DNA of 64,000 nt from Phytohabitans houttuyneae (GCF_011764425.1 NZ_BLPF01000001.1:1479001-1543000), one strand, 5' to 3'; shown: positions 8,458 through 17,408, counted from the first letter of the stretch. Notes: generated from the letters alone by a model not told the origin. Numbers and translations are program-made.

Positions 8458-10146
8458 ATGTCCGAAACGATCACCCCCAGCTCAGACCGGAGTTCGCCCT
8501 ACACCGGCACAGTCCTTCCGCAAGGCCGGCCGTTCTGGATCGTCGACGGACGCGCGTACGACTTCACCGAGTGGATGAGCCTTCACCCCGGTGGCGCGAT
8601 GTGGTTCAGGCAGACCGAGGGCCGGGACATCAGCGCCCTCCTGCACACGTACCACCGAGATCCGGAGCGGGCGCGGCGATTCCTCGCGAAGTACGAGATC
8701 GCGGAGCTCGCCGGGAAAACCGTGCGGCCGAAGGTCATCGTGCCGCCCCGGGTCAGCGAAGGCGGCGCGCCACGGCCACCCGACGGACCACCGCCGATCT
8801 CCGAACACGACGTGCTCCCCAAGCTCGGCATTCCGCCTTTCCTGCTGGCGCCCGACTTCGACGCGCGCACAGATCTGCCAAAGCTCGACTACCGCGACCC
8901 GGGGAGCCTGCTCGCGCAGATCCGCACCAAGCTGAACGCGAGGTTCTCCAAGCGCGACCTGAAGCGGTACGACCGCGCGTTCGACGCCGTGACCTGGATT
9001 ATCGGCGCCGCGCACGTCGCCGCGCTGGCGCTGCTGATCGCCGGTTTCCTGCCCGCCTGGGCATTCGTCGTCATCATGGTCGTCACGCGCACCTCGCTCG
9101 CCGGCTCGGGCCACTACCACCTGCACCGAAAGTGGAAAGACCAGCGCCGCTACACGATGCCGCTCGGCAAGGCGCTCTTCGACATCAACTACGTGGGCAC
9201 GAGCCTCATCGGATCCGACGGCCACGTGCTCCTGCACCACCCTTATCTGGGCTCCGGCGCCGATGTGAAGAAGACGTTCTTCGACAGCATGCTGCAACTG
9301 CACCCGGCACTGCGCATCCCCGGCTACACGCTCCACAAGTTCGGCATCTGCCTGACCGGGCTGCCCTTCCGGGCGAGGGAGATCGCCAAGTTCGAGCGCC
9401 CCAGGCGCAACCGGCCGGAGGCCGCCTCCGCCACCCCGGACGCGATCCGCACCGACTTCTGGCTGATCCGCGCGTGGATCGTCGTCGAGTTCATCGCCTG
9501 CCTGGTCACCGGGCACATCCTGGCGTGGGTGGTGCAGTTCGTCATCACGCTGTGGTTCAACACGTTCCTCGTCGTCGCTAGCCACGACTTCGAGGAGACG
9601 ACCACGGAGCAGGAGCTCGCCGCGATCCCCGAGCCGCTGCGCGAGGACTGGGCGGCACAGCAGATCTGCCTGAGCTACGACTTGACCGTCGTCGGCAACC
9701 GCTGGGTCGACCTTTTCCTGAGCGCCGGCTTGAGCCCCCACCGCGTACACCACGTGCTGCCGTGGCAAGGCTCCGGCTTCGCCAACCTCGCCAGCGAGAA
9801 GACCGTGAGGGAAGCCTGCGCCGAGGCCGGCATCCCCTGGGAACGGCCCCGCAGCCTGATCTTCAACCGCTTCCCCGCCGTCATGAAGCACTACCTGCTG
9901 TGCCCCGCCAAGCCAGCGCCGCCCCCGCCCCACCGTTCGCCCCGGCCAGCCTCCGCCCCCGCCGCCCCCGGAAGCCATGCTGGCGCCGCCGCCCGCGACG
10001 ATCGGGGGCCAGGTGCGCACCCTCTTCCGATACTCAGTGGACGGCTGGCGGGGGGTCGGCGTCTGATCACATGCAGGGCCGCTCCCCCACCCGGCTGGGC
10101 TTGCGTTCAACAACGAGGCGGTCCTGTGCGGCGCGGCTACGCCTGA
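8458..10146 (+). CDS. Cytochrome b5 / fatty-acid desaturase fusion
   Basis: Starts at ATG 8458 after AGGAGGGTAA, 18 bp behind the type III PKS stop. Residues about 15-85 form a cytochrome b5 domain with the haem-ligand motif HPGG and a second His in LLHTYHRDP. Residues about 165-470 are a membrane desaturase with three histidine boxes: HYHLH, HVLLHH and HRVHH, plus hydrophobic stretches (AALALLIAGFLPAWAFVVIM; ILAWVVQFVITLWFN). Such front-end-type enzymes introduce double bonds or hydroxyls into acyl chains using electrons from the fused b5 domain. After about residue 480 the frame becomes Pro/Arg/Ala-rich. A high-GC3 alternative frame from about 9935 ends at 10066, so the true C-terminus may lie there after an indel in the C runs at 9920-9932. 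Confidence 0.82.
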   Translation: MSETITPSSDRSSPYTGTVLPQGRPFWIVDGRAYDFTEWMSLHPGGAMWFRQTEGRDISALLHTYHRDPERARRFLAKYEIAELAGKTVRPKVIVPPRVSEGGAPRPPDGPPPISEHDVLPKLGIPPFLLAPDFDARTDLPKLDYRDPGSLLAQIRTKLNARFSKRDLKRYDRAFDAVTWIIGAAHVAALALLIAGFLPAWAFVVIMVVTRTSLAGSGHYHLHRKWKDQRRYTMPLGKALFDINYVGTSLIGSDGHVLLHHPYLGSGADVKKTFFDSMLQLHPALRIPGYTLHKFGICLTGLPFRAREIAKFERPRRNRPEAASATPDAIRTDFWLIRAWIVVEFIACLVTGHILAWVVQFVITLWFNTFLVVASHDFEETTTEQELAAIPEPLREDWAAQQICLSYDLTVVGNRWVDLFLSAGLSPHRVHHVLPWQGSGFANLASEKTVREACAEAGIPWERPRSLIFNRFPAVMKHYLLCPAKPAPPPPHRSPRPASAPAAPGSHAGAAARDDRGPGAHPLPILSGRLAGGRRLITCRAAPPPGWACVQQRGGPVRRGYA

Positions 10147-10335
10147 CATCGGCGAGGCCTCGCCCGGCCGGGCCGCCTGCCTGATCCAGGTGGAGACGAC
10201 GTTCACCCGTCCCGAACCATCCGGGTTAGCCGCGCACAGCGGCGCTCCAGCGTCGCCACCTGGCTGTCCCAGCCGGCCGCATGGGCTGGTCCCTACATCG
10301 GCCCTCTCCGCGCTCGTGGTGTACATAAAATCAAG
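10067..10335 (+). other. Coding-like remnant, no intact gene
   Basis: One forward frame (10103-10210) has strong G/C third-position bias and reads AFNNEAVLCGAATPDIGEA, then CLIQVETTFTR. It has no start, and it is in the same frame as the short alternative C-terminus of the desaturase, separated from it by a TGA at 10064. It looks like a decayed or frameshifted gene piece. I recognise no family. Confidence 0.3.
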
Positions 10336-10725
10336 CTAATTGACGAATCCCCACCTCACCTCAGGGCCAGGCGGCCAAGGACCCGCGTACTCGAACAATG
10401 ACGGCGCGTCCGCTGCTCGAACCGCCTCTCGCCATGCCGGCTCGCCGGAGACAACGAAACTGAGTGGCGGCCCGTCATTAAGAATAAACACATAGTCCGT
10501 GTCCGGCTCAATACCATATTGATCGAAAATCAGTTGCCGTTCGTCCTCCGAGGCGCGCCTTATATTCATGCCCTCCAACAGAGGGCGCACTGCAAGGTAC
10601 TCGACGTTGCCGAAGTAGACCTCGATGCGGGCTGTCGACCCGGGCCTATTCTCCGGGTCGCTCCTCAGCCAAAAGGGATTGTCCAGCTTGTATTTCTGAC
10701 CCTGCCAGTACCAATCAATCGTCAC
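10336..10725 (-). CDS. Putative immunity protein of the upstream Hint toxin
   Basis: 129 residues, starting at GTG 10725, which overlaps the stop of the upstream reading frame by four bases (GTGA), a sign of translational coupling. The sequence (VTIDWYWQGQKYKLDNPFWL and YFGNVEYLAVRPLLEG) is acidic, with no membrane segment or signal peptide, as expected for a soluble cytoplasmic protein. I do not recognise a named family. The role is inferred from its place directly behind a Hint-toxin C-terminus, where cognate immunity genes normally sit. It is apparently intact while the toxin is broken. Confidence 0.55.
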   Translation of the reverse strand: MTIDWYWQGQKYKLDNPFWLRSDPENRPGSTARIEVYFGNVEYLAVRPLLEGMNIRRASEDERQLIFDQYGIEPDTDYVFILNDGPPLSFVVSGEPAWREAVRAADAPSLFEYAGPWPPGPEVRWGFVN

Positions 10726-11734
10726 CCAGTCACGTCTCCGAGCCGAACAGTACGTCCCACCGCAGCGAGTTCCCAAGCCGTCCCATTCCCCTGCCCTGCG
10801 CCGAGTCGCCAGTCCCCGGCCATCGGAAGCCCTCTCTCGTAGTTGACCTCGAAGGCTTCCTGGGGCGTCGTGGCGGCAGTTTCGCCATCACGCCCATACA
10901 AACAATCGAGCGTGAAGGATATAAGAGTACTGCGACTCTTTGCGGCCCCGCTTACACCGTCCATCCACAGTGGCCGACCGCCGATTGTTTGACGGCTTTC
11001 CCACTGCCCACGATTAAACGTGTGCCCACCGATTTTCTTGGCAAGCCTGGCGGAAAATTGCTGACACCAAGACAAACATGGTCGCAGCTCCGATGGATTG
11101 CCTTTGCGCCTCCCGATTCACCAACGTCACAGTTGTGTATCAGGACCGGCTCGGTGCCGGCGAGCACATAGTAGGTGTGGATGTCGGCGACCGTCAGGTC
11201 GTGCATCGACTCTTCGCCGACGTGGTTGTCAACCTTGACGACCGTCACCTCGACCGGTGGGCCACCGCCACCGCTGCCGGCACCCGAGCCGTCGCCCTAC
11301 AGGCGCTGGTCGTCGTGCACCAGCAGGCGGTGACCCGGCTTCAGCTCACCCGCGTCGACCCAGCGGCCATCCGTCGCATCCCAGAACGGGTGGTGCTGCG
11401 TGGTCTCCAGCGTGATGGTCTGGCCGGTGTCGCTGACACGGACCGTGACGTTGGTCAGGTCGGCGTCCAGGTTGATGTGCAGGCGGGTCACCTGGCGCGG
11501 ACCGCTCACCCCGGACCGCGGATCCGTCGCCACGACCTCATCGCCCAGCACGGTGTCCTCGATTGGCTTGGCGCTGCCGTCCGCCATCAGCACCAGCGTG
11601 GCCGGGTCGAAGCTGTGTCTACGCCCCCGTCCCGCGCAGCCCGGGTCGCCGCCACCACCGTCACGGCGCGGACCCACGGCCCGCAGGGCTCGGGTCGCCC
11701 CCACCGGAACGCGTGGCGCGTCATCAACGGTATG
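10722..11734 (-). pseudogene. Polymorphic toxin C-terminus with pretoxin Hint domain, broken
   Basis: The complement of 11296-11640 encodes a Hint autoprotease domain: FDPATLVLMADGSAKPIEDT, then TTQHHPFWDA. In the same frame beyond an internal TAG at 11297-11299, the text continues VTVVKVDNHVGEES, HTYYVLAGTEPVLIHNC. YVLAGxxPVLxHNC is the standard end of pretoxin Hint domains, which cleave off the C-terminal toxin. After HNC the frame stops at 10952, and a second frame (10722-11075: FSARLAKKIGGHTFNRGQWE, GVSGAAKSRSTLISFTLD) carries the probable toxin tail of unknown activity. The N-terminal body is missing because an IS is inserted at 11735. Truncation, amber codon and frameshift together mark a pseudogene. 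Confidence 0.75.
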
Positions 11735-11803
11735 GAGCCATTTTCATCGTGGGTTGGGGCCGTTGGAGTCCTGGTAGCGAGGTGTGTCGGTGCTCCACAT
11801 AGG

Positions 11804-11863
11804 ACGAGACTCCCGGTAGGACAGCAGTCGACCAAGAACGACAGCCCTGTCCAGGAGTCTCGT
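11804..11863 (+). promoter_or_regulatory. ISa leader hairpin covering the transposase ribosome binding site
   Basis: ACGAGACTCC (11804-11813) pairs with GGAGTCTCGT (11854-11863), with an inner AGGACAG/CTGTCC pair. The right arm contains the AGGAG Shine-Dalgarno and the first base of the TTG start codon. The same arms are seen in copies 2 and 3. Hiding the ribosome site in read-through transcripts is a known way for ISs to limit transposase; that role here is inferred. Confidence 0.6.
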
Positions 11864-12645
11864 TGCTCACGTATGTTGCCACCATCCCGTTGTCCACGCG
11901 TAGCCTGACGCGCCTTGCCGAGCTGATCCGAGCCCGACGTGTTGAGCTGGGTGGACGATGGCGGCGGCTGCCAGCGCATGAGCAGGCGTTGATGACGCTG
12001 GCCCACCTGCGCAACGGCGACACCCTGGTGAGGCTGGCGGTCGGGTTCGCGGTGTCGGTCAGCACCGTGTGGCGGTACCTGCGCGAAGCGATCGACCTAC
12101 TCGCCGCCCTGGCCCCTGACCTGTCCCAGGCGGCCGATCGGGCCGGTCGGCTGGCGTACGCGATCATCGACGGCACACTGATCCCGATCGACCGAGTCGC
12201 CGACCAGCGGCCTTACTACTCGGGAAAGCACAAACGGCACGGTGTAAACGTGCAGGTCCTGGCCGACGCGGCCGGCCGGCTCGTGTGGGCCTCGCCAGCA
12301 CTGCCCGGCGCGGTCCACGACCTGACCGCCGCCCGTACCCACGGCCTGATCAACGCCCTGACCAGGGTGAACGTGATGACGTTCGCGGACAAGGCGTACC
12401 AGGGCGCCGGCGGCACTATCTGGACGCCGTTCAAACGACAGCCGAACCGGCCGCGGCTGTCCAAGCGGCAAAGATCAGTCAACCGCCAGCACGCCAAGAT
12501 CCGCGCGCTTGGCGAACGTGCGGTAGCCACCCTCAAGACCTGGAAAGTGCTGGCCAAGCTGCACTGCAGCCCACACCGCGCCACCGCCATCGTCCAAGCG
12601 ATCCAGGTCCTCCAACACACCGAAGACGACCGCTACCCACGATGA
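11863..12645 (+). CDS. ISa transposase (DDE_4 / IS5-type), copy 1
   Basis: 260 residues from TTG 11863. An N-terminal helix-turn-helix region (NGDTLVRLAVGFAVSVSTVW) precedes the catalytic core. Likely DDE residues lie in AYAIIDGTLIPIDRVADQRP, in NVMTFADKAYQGAG and in the C-terminal helix near VNRQHAKIRALGERAVATLK. The PYYSGKHKRHGVNVQ motif is typical of DDE_Tnp_4 (HARBI1-like) transposases. Length is normal and the gene is intact. It is identical to the gene at 35451-36233, which suggests recent movement. Confidence 0.9.
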   Translation: MLTYVATIPLSTRSLTRLAELIRARRVELGGRWRRLPAHEQALMTLAHLRNGDTLVRLAVGFAVSVSTVWRYLREAIDLLAALAPDLSQAADRAGRLAYAIIDGTLIPIDRVADQRPYYSGKHKRHGVNVQVLADAAGRLVWASPALPGAVHDLTAARTHGLINALTRVNVMTFADKAYQGAGGTIWTPFKRQPNRPRLSKRQRSVNRQHAKIRALGERAVATLKTWKVLAKLHCSPHRATAIVQAIQVLQHTEDDRYPR

Positions 12646-12654
12646 AAATGGCTC

Positions 12655-12880
12655 AGTGCGGTTGCCGGCCTGCTGGGCTCCATCGTCACGGCCGTGGCAA
12701 CGATCATCGCTAGCCGGTAGAGGCACCGTGGTTCGCACGGCAGTAGGCAGTGATGGCGTTGCGCTGCTCCTGGACCGTGTTGCGCCACTGCTCGTAGCGA
12801 GAGTGCCTGTTGTCCAAGAAGCCTTGAGGCGTTGCGTCGTACGCGGAGGACGCGGCGAGAGTTGCCCGTCTTCAACGACA
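12655..12880. pseudogene. Gene tails on both strands beside ISa copy 1
   Basis: On the + strand 12657-12718 reads AVAGLLGSIVTAVATIIASR-stop, a hydrophobic C-terminus cut off by the IS. On the - strand 12711-12870 reads DATPQGFLDNRHSRYEQWRN, then TVQEQRNAITAYCRANHG, before a stop. That frame has normal codon bias but no start. Both are fragments of unrecognised genes. Confidence 0.35.
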
Positions 12881-13059
12881 CAGGGCGCCTGTAGCTGTTC
12901 GGCATCCGCTATTCGGCAAATCCGTGCGTTGGTGTGGCGACGTGGCCGTGTTTGCGGATGAACGACCACGTCGCTGACCCATCAACCTACCGTCGTCGAC
13001 ACCAGCTGCGTGCATGCCGACCCGAGTACCACCAAGGGTCTACCGCTGTCCACGCTGCC

Positions 13060-13480
13060 CGGATGACCCGTCGCCACCTCCGCGGGATCGCGCCGCCCAC
13101 CGCGCCAGTGCACCAGGGCGCCAGTCCCGTCGGCCAGATCGCCGGCACCATGCACCGCCACGTCGAGTTGCTGACCGAGGCGATGGACGGCGAGCGGGAC
13201 GCATGCACCGACTTCCGCAAGCATGTGGCGTGGTACCTGGCGGGCTTTCCGGTTGGGGCCGACCTGCGCCGCCGGCTCGCCGTGATCAGCAGCCGGGTCG
13301 AGCTGGCCGCCCTGCTGGGCCAGCTCGATCCAGAGGGGCCCTTTCCTGTTGACACGCTCGGTGCGGCCGCGGGGCCGCACCGACTTGCCCGGCAAGGTGT
13401 TCCTGCCGGATGGGTGGCTGGCCGACCGGGGTGGCGAGGCCGTGCCCGAGGGAGGGGAGCTACCGGGTTCAGGAGGGTAG
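13060..13480 (+). pseudogene. tRNA-dihydrouridine synthase (DusB) C-terminal remnant
   Basis: The frame ending near 13370 reads MHRHVELLTEAMDGERDACT, then DFRKHVAWYLAGFPVGADLR and LAALLGQLDP. This is the C-terminal helical domain of actinobacterial DusB, which reduces tRNA uridines. The text continues in another frame as KVFLPDGWLADRGGEAVP to a stop at 13480, so there is a frameshift near 13360-13375. The whole catalytic TIM barrel is missing upstream. It is a 5'-truncated, frameshifted piece, probably a relic of transfer or deletion. Confidence 0.75.
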
Positions 13481-14758
13481 AAAGTGCCGCTTCTGGATCA
13501 CGCCGTGTACGCCGACGGTCCGGTCGACCACTTGCGAGACCTCGAAGTCGGATGCCGCGGACAGGTACGCGTACGCCACCGCCCGGTCCATGCCGAGGTC
13601 GTGCTGTAGGAAGTCGAGGGCGTTGACCACCGCCCGCCGCATTGCGATGTCGAGGTCGTTGACCTGCCCGTTCTGGGCACCATCCGGGTCGGACAGGCCG
13701 ATCGGCACCCACGCGTCGGGTGTCTCGGCGAACGGGTACCGGAACGCTACCGAGGGTGCGCCATCAGAGCCGGCCTTGCAGACGGTGAGCCGGAACGTTC
13801 CCCGTAGCGAGCCCTCCAAGGCGGTAAGCGCGACTTCACCGTCGCCCATCGCGAGGTGCGGATCGCCGACGTGGAACAGCGCGCCCTCGGCGAAGACCGG
13901 CAGGTAGAAGGTGGCACCCACGCCGAGCAGGTTTATGTCGATGTTGCCGCCGCCGAGCGTGGGCGGAATCGAGTTCAGCGCCGGGCCGGTGAGGCCGTCG
14001 CCGGCGGCGAAGGCAACTCCCATGATCCCCATGAACGGCCGCAGCGGAAACGCCACCGAGCCGCGCCGGCCGCGGGGAAGCACGCCGGTCAGCCCGCGCC
14101 GGCCCTGCCGTACCGGGGTGAAGATCGAGATGTTGCCGTACCGGATCGGGTCGCCAGTCGGCCTGCCGTCGGTGGCGACCGGCGGCATGATCTCGTCGAC
14201 CGTGATGCCGGCGGGCGCGGCGCCACCGGCCAGTTGCGGCAGCGCGCCCTTGCCGTGCCGGCTGGAGATCACCCCGTATGGCACCCGGGGCAGCATCGAC
14301 AGCATCTCGACCTTGAGTACGTCGCCCGGCTCCGCGCTGTCGACGTGGATCGGGCCGGTGACCACGTGCGGGCCGTCCACATCGAAGTTCCGGGTGGTCC
14401 GGTCGTACTCGCGGGCCACCGCGATCACGTCACTGAGCACCTGCTTGGCCGGTACGCCCTGCTTCGCGAAGTACGCCAGCGGGTCACGGCCCTGGTCCTC
14501 CAGGATGCCCTCGTGCGAGACCGTGTCGATGGTAACGGTCTCGCCGGACCGCACGCGCAGCACAGGCTCGCTGCGAAGCGACGGGAGATAGCCCCAGCGG
14601 ACCTGATCGGGCAGCGACGGCAGGTAATGCCGGCCGTGGATCGGGCCCTTGCCAGGCTGGAGGATGCCCCGGCCCGCGGCGGATGCCCGGCCAGCCAGCA
14701 AGGGAGACGAGGCGCCCAACGCGAGGGCGGCGCCTAGAAACCGTCGACGTCCGTTCAT
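13469..14758 (-). CDS. Secreted acetamidase/formamidase family protein
   Basis: 429 residues from ATG 14758. The N-terminus (NGRRRFLGAALALGASSPLL) is a twin-arginine-type signal ending near AGRASA, so the enzyme is probably exported folded. The body matches the FmdA/AmdA family: VRSGETVTIDTVSHEGI, NFDVDGPHVVTGPIHVDSAEPG and GVAFAAGDG. The family hydrolyses short amides such as formamide or acetamide; the substrate here is not readable. A C-terminal extension VVNALDFLQHDLGMDRAVAY is shared by longer family members. It is convergent with the DusB remnant. Confidence 0.85.
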   Translation of the reverse strand: MNGRRRFLGAALALGASSPLLAGRASAAGRGILQPGKGPIHGRHYLPSLPDQVRWGYLPSLRSEPVLRVRSGETVTIDTVSHEGILEDQGRDPLAYFAKQGVPAKQVLSDVIAVAREYDRTTRNFDVDGPHVVTGPIHVDSAEPGDVLKVEMLSMLPRVPYGVISSRHGKGALPQLAGGAAPAGITVDEIMPPVATDGRPTGDPIRYGNISIFTPVRQGRRGLTGVLPRGRRGSVAFPLRPFMGIMGVAFAAGDGLTGPALNSIPPTLGGGNIDINLLGVGATFYLPVFAEGALFHVGDPHLAMGDGEVALTALEGSLRGTFRLTVCKAGSDGAPSVAFRYPFAETPDAWVPIGLSDPDGAQNGQVNDLDIAMRRAVVNALDFLQHDLGMDRAVAYAYLSAASDFEVSQVVDRTVGVHGVIQKRHFLPS

Positions 14759-15009
14759 GCGGGAAACGTGGACCGCCGGGATTTCGGGCCCGTCAATGCG
14801 ACGTTAAATGATCAAATTTTGCGCGACTCCGCTACGGTGTCGCCGCGACGCTTCCCCAGGCGCTGACTGTCGCCGGCGTGACGATAATCCTGGCCACCCG
14901 CCGCTCCGCCACCCGTACGCTCGGTGGGGCCCGTGCCGCAGGCATCGCACGGCCACACCCCATGGTTGGGCGTCTTCCACCACGCCGGGTCCGTGTGCAG
15001 GCTGGCTCC

Positions 15010-15162
15010 ATGAGCCTCGTTGACGCTCTCCGCGCGAGGGCGGTGTTCGCCCCGTGGATCGAGACGTGGCGGGCCTTGGAAGCGTGGCAGGACCGCGACC
15101 GGCGAGCGCACCTGGCGGTGCACCATCACTACGCCACCCTCGCCGCCGCTCCGTGCAGCTGA
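15010..15162 (+). CDS. Small hypothetical protein
   Basis: 50 residues from ATG 15010: SLVDALRARAVFAPWIETWR, then ALEAWQDRDRRAHLAVHHHY. No signal or membrane segment and no family recognised. It has reasonable codon bias but no clear Shine-Dalgarno, so it may be spurious. The stretch 14760-15009 shows no convincing gene. Confidence 0.25.
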   Translation: MSLVDALRARAVFAPWIETWRALEAWQDRDRRAHLAVHHHYATLAAAPCS

Positions 15163-15300
15163 CGCAACCGGCAACCGCGCCTTCGCTACGTGCCAGACAT
15201 CCTTCACCCGCACAGCAGAGGCGCCGCTCACTCAGCGGCATGTGCGGGCGCCACGGGGCCGGAGGTGTGTCGTCGGCCGGAGGGCTGGCACGATGTTGCG

Positions 15301-15561
15301 GTGGGCCACCGGTTCAACCTTGACTCCGACGTCGAGCAACTCCTCGCCGACCTGTGCATCAGCTTGGGCTTCTGCCTGCCACCGGCCGAGATACGTCACC
15401 TATGTGAGGCGCCGCCGAAGACGGTGGACAGCTTCACCGACGCGGTCTTCGAAGCCGAAGGCATGGGCGACATGAGCTACACCGATCTTCGCCATCAAGT
15501 ACGGGAAGTCGTCGCGCGGCATATGAGCGGCTGGGCCGGCGAAGGGATCGCCGAACGGTAG
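15301..15561 (+). CDS. Small hypothetical acidic protein
   Basis: 86 residues from GTG 15301: GHRFNLDSDVEQLLADLCIS, LGFCLPPAEIRHLCEAPPKT, with an amphipathic C-terminus (YTDLRHQVREVVARHM). No signal peptide or membrane segment. Not recognised. The region 15562-15900 downstream holds no supportable gene. Confidence 0.45.
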   Translation: MGHRFNLDSDVEQLLADLCISLGFCLPPAEIRHLCEAPPKTVDSFTDAVFEAEGMGDMSYTDLRHQVREVVARHMSGWAGEGIAER

Positions 15562-15919
15562 GCCCGTTGGCATCTACGGTCATGCCCATCCGCACAACCG
15601 GACTTCCCAGGGAGCCGGCGACCAGCATCGCGGCAGAGATCCGCGGAGCGCACGCAGCGCGGCAGTTGAGCGCACCCGATCAAGGAGCTCGGGTCCTCGT
15701 CGCAGTGCACGAACGCCGGCATGAGCGGATGTCGATTGATCTGTTGGCGATGAGGTCGCTGTCCGACGCCCCTTACAGATACGCGCACGGGTATACAACC
15801 CGGACCGATTCGCCCCCTGCACTCGACAACAGCCCTTGCGCGGCCTGCCGAAGTAGGTCACCCGACGGGTTGTGCCGGGTCCGTACTGTTCGCCGTAGGG
15901 TTTGGCAGATTGGCGGACA

Positions 15920-16753
15920 ATGATCAAATCCATTGCGCGGGCGTCCGTTTTCGTCGCCTGCGCTGCGATCTGCGCGATCCTCACCTATCCCACCTGGCGC
16001 TCGATGCTGGCGCCGGCGCCGACCGAGTTGTCGCCGAGCGACAGCATCGTCTTCGTCTTCCCGCCGGACGGTCGCAGCGGCACGGCAAAGCTCACCATCC
16101 CCGGGGCGACCGGGGTGGTGGGCGCACGGCGGGAGTGGATCGGCGGCGAGAACGTCGACAGCGAACCCCACCTGTGGTTCGAGCGCCCAGCGACCCCCGC
16201 GTCCGCGGGCTTCGTGATCGCGTCGGGTCGCTTCGTGGCGCCGCTGGCCGAGTGCGCCGACGAGTCGGCGCGGAGCTTGTCGGTGGCCGGCGACATGCCC
16301 ACCGTCGTCGCCGCCGTATCCGAGGAGATCTCGAAGGAGACCAGGAACGCGAAGGTCTTCGCGCTGTCACCGGTCGACGGGCACATGCGGATTTCGTGCC
16401 GACTGCCCCGCGAAACGCTCTGGACGCAAGTGCGCCAGAAACACTACCTGACCGTGCCGGACATCTACGTCGCACGATACTTCACCATCGAATCGGACGA
16501 CGAGATAGCGATACACGAAGAAGTAGTGCGCATCCGTCGAAATGAGTCGTTGCGCGACTGCGTCAGCATCCAATACGTGACCGGACGGCGCGACCGGGTC
16601 GAGGTCACCGAGGCGTACGCGACCGAGGAACCGCCAGCGATGGCCGGCGCCCGGGAATGGAAATCGTGCGGCGACGGCCAGGGCAATCTGACGTCGATGA
16701 GCGCTTTTCGCATGCATATCTCGCCTACGCGCGGAACGGCGTGGGCCACATGA
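15920..16753 (+). CDS. Hypothetical membrane-anchored exported protein
   Basis: 277 residues from ATG 15920. One N-terminal membrane segment (ARASVFVACAAICAILTYP) is followed by a soluble, probably extracytoplasmic domain rich in beta-type sequence (SDSIVFVFPPDGRSGTAKLT; IPDIYVARYFTIESDDEIA-like). Not recognised. Just before this frame ends, the +1 frame (16690-17028) carries a second membrane segment (RDLFIGGAGLGLAGAFVVEA) and a basic tail. The original protein may therefore have had an N-terminal and a C-terminal anchor, now split by a frameshift near 16700-16740. Confidence 0.5.
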   Translation: MIKSIARASVFVACAAICAILTYPTWRSMLAPAPTELSPSDSIVFVFPPDGRSGTAKLTIPGATGVVGARREWIGGENVDSEPHLWFERPATPASAGFVIASGRFVAPLAECADESARSLSVAGDMPTVVAAVSEEISKETRNAKVFALSPVDGHMRISCRLPRETLWTQVRQKHYLTVPDIYVARYFTIESDDEIAIHEEVVRIRRNESLRDCVSIQYVTGRRDRVEVTEAYATEEPPAMAGAREWKSCGDGQGNLTSMSAFRMHISPTRGTAWAT

Positions 16754-17028
16754 TCGTCACCGATGTCCGGGCCGAAGGGCTAAACGAGCGGGACCTGTTC
16801 ATCGGCGGTGCCGGGCTCGGGCTCGCTGGCGCGTTCGTCGTCGAAGCGGTGGGCGTGACGATTGGACTCGCGGAGCGGTTCCTCCGGAGCCGGGCGAGGC
16901 CGGTCCAGCAGCGCCACCCGGTCGTGCGGCGCCGGATCACCCGGCGACGCGTCTCCCCGCCTCCGCCCACCGGCCGGGAGACCAGCGAACCAGCCACAGG
17001 ACCCACCAGGGATCCTCATCGAGACTGA
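16657..17028 (+). CDS. Probable C-terminal membrane tail of the preceding gene, out of frame
   Basis: This frame overlaps the end of the upstream gene. Its useful part reads GVGHMIVTDVRAEGLNERDL, FIGGAGLGLAGAFVVEAVGV, then a basic Arg/Pro-rich cytoplasmic-type tail. There is no Shine-Dalgarno for an independent start. I read it as the displaced end of the 15920 gene rather than a separate protein. 17029-17408 holds no clear gene except a short trace on the - strand near 17200-17260 (RGQTRIDTESDL) resembling the integrase N-terminus at 34130. Confidence 0.35.
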   Translation: MEIVRRRPGQSDVDERFSHAYLAYARNGVGHMIVTDVRAEGLNERDLFIGGAGLGLAGAFVVEAVGVTIGLAERFLRSRARPVQQRHPVVRRRITRRRVSPPPPTGRETSEPATGPTRDPHRD

Positions 17029-17408
17029 CCGTGGCAGGTGGTCAGCGGCTGGGTCTTGACCTCCACCAGCGGCGCACCAGCCAGACACCTCGATGGCCGA
17101 CGGTCGGTCGTACCGGGTACTTTGAGGTACTGCCGCATCGGCCCGGACAGGTGCAGGCTATATCCCTTGGACGCCGGGATGCGCGGCCCGCGGACGGACT
17201 ACTCCCGATGGTCCGATGAAGATCGGACTCGGTGTCGATCCTGGTCTGGCCGCGGCCAGATCCCGCCTCGGTCGCTGCCTGGTCTTCTCCGTCGCGGTGG
17301 CGGTCGTCGTCGCCGGCGTCAATGGACTTACGGGGCCGTCCGGGATGAGAGTTACGGAGTCCGCAGAGTGCGGTGCCGGACGTGTTCGTCCGGCACCGCA
17401 TTCGGTGG

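Larger units (their letters stand above)
11735..12654. mobile_element. ISa copy 1, IS5-type element (complete)
   Basis: A 920-bp element bounded by 20-bp perfect inverted repeats, GAGCCATTTTCATCGTGGGT on the left and its complement on the right. It contains one transposase gene. The transposase is identical to that of copy 2 (35451-36233), and a diverged third copy lies at 30288-32522. It cuts the Hint toxin gene on its left. To its right lies the truncated tail AVAGLLGSIVTAVATIIASR of another gene. Confidence 0.9.
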
